Of a DNA stretch of 39,464 nucleotides, positions 38,708 through 39,464 are shown one piece after another. Position 1 is the stretch's first letter, and each line of letters starts with the position of its first letter. Origin of the DNA: Bacteroidales bacterium (GTDB taxonomy: Bacteria > Bacteroidota > Bacteroidia > Bacteroidales > UBA932); assembly GCA_024699055.1 (NCBI GenBank), contig JAILQG010000070.1:1-39464 (forward strand), written 5' to 3'. The position numbers and the translations under genes are program-made. The notes below the pieces were generated by a model that searched no databases, was not told where the DNA came from, and saw nothing but the letters and a program-made list of their open reading frames with translations.

Positions 38708-39328
38708 ATGCTAGTCATTGGAATTGCCGGCGGTTCCGGCTCAGGAAAAACCACTGTCGTAAAGGCCATTACCGACCATCTCAAGAAAAAGGTGGTCGTC
38801 ATCCCGCAGGATGCCTACTACAAAGACTCCAGCAACCTCTCCGACGAAGAAAAGCGCAACCAGAACTTCGACCACCCCGACGCCATCGACTGGCCCCTGC
38901 TCTCCGAGCAGCTGGCAGACCTCAAAAAGGGCAAGACGGTGCAGCAGCCGGTGTATTCGTACATCTCCTGCAGCCGTTCCAAGACCGAGACCGTCACGGT
39001 AACTCCGGCCGATGTCATAATCATCGAAGGCATCCTCATCTTCACGAACAAGAAGCTCCGCGACCAGATGGACATCAAGATCTTCGTGGATGCCGACGAT
39101 GACGACCGCCTCATGCGCGTCATGGCCCGCGACATCCGCGAGCGCGGCAAGAACGTGGAATGGGTGATAGAGCGCTATTCCCGCACGGTAAAGCCGATGT
39201 ATCTCCAGTTCATCGAGCCGAGCAAGCGTTTCGCCGACATCATCATCCCCCAGGGCGGCCATAACACCGTGGGTATCAGCGTCATAATCAATACGGTAGA
39301 GAAGGCTCTCGCCGAAAGTAATAAATGA
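38708..39328 (+). CDS. udk: Uridine kinase
   Basis: A 206-aa P-loop kinase that phosphorylates uridine and cytidine in pyrimidine salvage. The P-loop GIAGGSGSGKTTVVKAI is at the N-terminus. QDAYYKD, NFDHPDAIDWPLL and YSYISCSRSKTETVTV are substrate-site motifs; DVIIIEGILIF and FVDADDDDRLMRVMARDIRE contain the Asp and lid Arg residues. Length and motifs are those of the family. It overlaps the next gene by 4 bp (ATGA at 39325-39328). Confidence 0.96.
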   Translation: MLVIGIAGGSGSGKTTVVKAITDHLKKKVVVIPQDAYYKDSSNLSDEEKRNQNFDHPDAIDWPLLSEQLADLKKGKTVQQPVYSYISCSRSKTETVTVTPADVIIIEGILIFTNKKLRDQMDIKIFVDADDDDRLMRVMARDIRERGKNVEWVIERYSRTVKPMYLQFIEPSKRFADIIIPQGGHNTVGISVIINTVEKALAESNK

Positions 39329-39464
39329 AACGCCTCCCCAGGGAAGACCGCGCAGGACTGTACACCACCATAATAATCCACCTGGTGGTGATAATAATCC
39401 TGCTGGCGAGCCGGCTTGGGGCGGAACTTTCGCGAGAAAACAGTTTCGTGCTCGACTTCACCAA
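39325..39464 (+). CDS. Membrane-anchored protein, N-terminal part
   Basis: The first 46 codons of a gene cut by the right edge. MKRLPREDRAGLYTTIIIHL leads into one hydrophobic helix (TTIIIHLVVIIILLASRL), then ELSRENSFVLDFT. A short cytosolic tail, one helix and an external start is the topology of TonB/TolA-like energy transducers and of many other anchored proteins. The nearby exbB/exbD cluster makes a TonB-like role possible, but the fragment is too short to decide. It starts with ATGA overlap at the end of udk. Confidence 0.6.
   Translation, partial: MKRLPREDRAGLYTTIIIHLVVIIILLASRLGAELSRENSFVLDFT

Overview
The window is a chromosomal stretch of a GC-rich member of the Bacteroidales (Bacteroidota). 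The evidence is the set of Bacteroidota-typical families (DUF3078, Porin_10-type porin, a BT_3928-like DoxX/MauE membrane protein, an ExbB / 4-TM / ExbD / ExbD cluster, DUF4491), short Lys-rich signal peptides with lipoboxes, and many TAnnTTTG -7 boxes, the promoter signature of this phylum, with almost no Shine-Dalgarno sequences. The family cannot be fixed from this window. No phage, insertion sequence, CRISPR array or rRNA operon was seen.

Layout. 1-1241 (-): a partial FadL-like outer membrane protein and a Tyr/Trp/Gly-rich lipoprotein. 1353-5186 (+): proS, a DUF3078 protein and tilS, packed almost without gaps, convergent with hisS. 6580-10992: two divergent promoter regions serving hisS/sppA and tmk/folP, with the BT_3928-like gene behind tmk. 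11045-11117: initiator tRNA with a strong promoter and a terminator. 11186-15840: an accessory-looking block with a periplasmic TlpA-like thioredoxin between two structured direct repeats, a shortened DUF4491 gene, a lipoprotein glutathione peroxidase, a cytidylate-kinase-like gene without ATG, and an operon of bacterioferritin-like protein, cytosolic glutathione peroxidase and an OhrR-type regulator behind a promoter overlapped by two palindromes. 15861-24463: GH20-like hydrolase, MurU-like and second nucleotidyltransferase, CPBP protease, DivIC/FtsB, AmgK-like kinase, a large porin and a lytic transglycosylase. 24468-29981 (-): a tight operon of SRPBCC protein, RNA methyltransferase, TPR protein, M13 peptidase and FtsX-type permease. 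30022-34813 (+): Nudix, queA, dprA, tatD, ansA. 34927-37244: the proton-channel cluster exbB, 4-TM protein, exbD, exbD. 37310-end: asnS, udk and the start of a membrane-anchored protein.

How the genes work together. Most of the window is housekeeping: tRNA charging and modification, nucleotide and folate metabolism, envelope biogenesis. Two groupings stand out. (1) A peroxide-response block: an OhrR homologue with the conserved Cys13/Tyr17/Tyr27 triad is encoded last in an operon that carries a ferritin-like protein and a 2-Cys glutathione peroxidase but no ohr gene; a second, lipoprotein peroxidase and a periplasmic thioredoxin lie just downstream. (2) A dispersed peptidoglycan-salvage set: GH20-like hydrolase, MurU-like uridylyltransferase, AmgK-like kinase and lytic transglycosylase within 9 kb. 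Several accessory-block genes show lesions or oddities (internal deletion, no ATG, altered C-terminus), which suggests ongoing turnover there.

All assignments come from reading motifs by eye; no database search was run.
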